Below are positions 25,571-26,183 of a stretch of DNA of 26,183 nt, piece after piece. The stretch is from an uncultured Bacillota bacterium (lineage in GTDB: Bacteria > Bacillota > Clostridia > Peptostreptococcales > Anaerovoracaceae): the NCBI GenBank assembly GCA_946546075.1, contig CAMNNV010000002.1, positions 1 to 26,183 on the forward strand, read 5' to 3'. The position numbers were made by a program, and so were the translations under genes. Under the pieces are notes generated by a model. That model was not told the DNA's origin. It saw only the letters and a program-made list of their open reading frames with translations, and did not search any database. The first letter of the stretch is position 1. Every line of letters begins with the position of its first letter.

Positions 25571-26183
25571 TATTTACCTCCGATGCTGCGGACTCCGAAG
25601 AATCCTTTGTTTTTTCTATCTATCATTTCGTCTATGCGATCGATATATATCTCGTAATTGGATACGTTGGCGACGCGTTCAAGCCTGTTTTCTTCCGGGA
25701 AGTAGACCTTGCTGATGCCCCCTGCACCGAGTGCCAGGATGGACTGGTGCTCTTCCATGATGCGGACATTGTAGACCGACAGCTTATCGTCTCTGCAGTA
25801 ACCGATGTTCTCCGTGTTGCCGGACGTGTGTTTCTGACGGTAGAGATAGTAAGGTCGGTATCCCTTCTCCCTCAGTGCGGCCATGGCGCTTCCCAGCATC
25901 TTCTCCCGAAGTTCTTCCTGCTTGTAGTTGAAGTTCTCATCCATCTCCTTGAGCCTGGAAGCTCTCTTGACGGCGAGGGTATGCAAAGTGATGTTGTCTG
26001 CTCCCAGCCGCAGGATCTCATGGATGCTGTGATCGAAATCCTCCAGAGTCTCCTCCGGGAGACCTGCGATGAGATCGGTGTTGATGGACACTAGATCGTA
26101 TTTTCCCGCCCTCTCGAAGGCTTCATAGATCTGCTTCGTGTCGTGACGCCTTCCTATGAGCTCGAGGGTGCTGTCCTTCATGG
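25570..26183 (-). CDS. hemZ: HemZ-type coproporphyrinogen dehydrogenase, C-terminal part
   Basis: The reading frame enters from beyond the right edge and ends at 25570. The visible 200 or so residues have the HemN/HemZ radical-SAM pattern: SINTDLIAGLPEET, ITLHTLAVKRASRLK and YYLYRQKHTSGNTENIGYC (in part), followed by a C-terminal GVRSIGGK tail. HemZ-like proteins are annotated as oxygen-independent coproporphyrinogen III oxidases for heme synthesis. The Fe-S cluster motif CxxxCxxC should lie in the missing N-terminal part, so activity cannot be judged. The Met at 26181 is internal. hemZ just before hisS is a common clostridial order. Confidence 0.85.
   Translation of the reverse strand, partial: MKDSTLELIGRRHDTKQIYEAFERAGKYDLVSINTDLIAGLPEETLEDFDHSIHEILRLGADNITLHTLAVKRASRLKEMDENFNYKQEELREKMLGSAMAALREKGYRPYYLYRQKHTSGNTENIGYCRDDKLSVYNVRIMEEHQSILALGAGGISKVYFPEENRLERVANVSNYEIYIDRIDEMIDRKNKGFFGVRSIGGK

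Noticed and set aside
26179..26181. ATG at the right edge as the hemZ start
   Set aside because: The visible protein lacks the radical-SAM Cys motif and is well under half the normal HemZ length, so this Met is internal.
1..26183. Mobile element, prophage, CRISPR array or toxin-antitoxin pair
   Set aside because: No transposase, integrase, regular repeat array or foreign-looking gene was seen; all genes are co-directional housekeeping genes.

Overview
The window looks like part of a chromosome from a Gram-positive anaerobe of the Clostridia (Bacillota). The reasons are the gene content (RNase J, a YlbF/YheA-family protein, RsfS, YqeK, HemZ, an Asp23-family protein, endonuclease-type MutL) and several Firmicutes gene orders: hemZ-hisS-aspS, nadD-yqeK-rsfS-leuS, mltG-trmR-U32, and asp23-nusB-(TsaD-like)-xseA-xseB-ispA-dxs-tlyA. 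Base composition is about half G+C by eye. I cannot name a genus.

All 25 genes, two of them cut by the window edges, lie on the minus strand, so transcription runs from high to low coordinates. They are packed tightly: many junctions are 4-base ATGA/TTGA overlaps or 1-base TAATG overlaps. The only intergenic spaces above 40 bases are mltG/efp (94 bases), efp/YlbF-family (86 bases) and rnjA/leuS (48 bases). No stretch over 300 bases lacks a gene. I see no rRNA, tRNA, CRISPR array, insertion sequence or prophage gene.

Layout in transcription order. (1) 26183-18523: hemZ (partial), three aminoacyl-tRNA synthetases (hisS, aspS, leuS) and the nadD-yqeK-rsfS trio, covering heme, tRNA charging, NAD synthesis, Ap4A turnover and ribosome silencing. 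(2) 18474-16216: RNase J and a YlbF/YheA-family protein, probably RNA turnover. (3) 16210-15529: efp with its own strong promoter and a probable terminator behind it. (4) 15474-12549: MltG, then TrmR and a U32-family protein, a pair that modifies wobble uridine in tRNA. (5) 12547-10429: a CNNM/CBS membrane protein, an Asp23-family protein and NusB. (6) 10432-4506: a divergent TsaD paralogue, exonuclease VII (xseA, xseB), isoprenoid genes (ispA, dxs) and the rRNA methyltransferase TlyA. (7) 4504-1: mismatch repair mutS-mutL and the first codons of miaA.

Most of the window is conserved housekeeping, and I found no obvious new multi-gene system. The best lead is the TsaD/Kae1-family paralogue between nusB and xseA. 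It keeps the metal-binding residues but has lost several active-site positions of true TsaD. Also worth a look are the very basic N-terminal tail of RNase J beside a YlbF-family gene, the promoter/palindrome and repeat-rich spacers flanking efp, the lack of room for T-box leaders before the three synthetase genes, and the 71-base overlap between asp23 and nusB.
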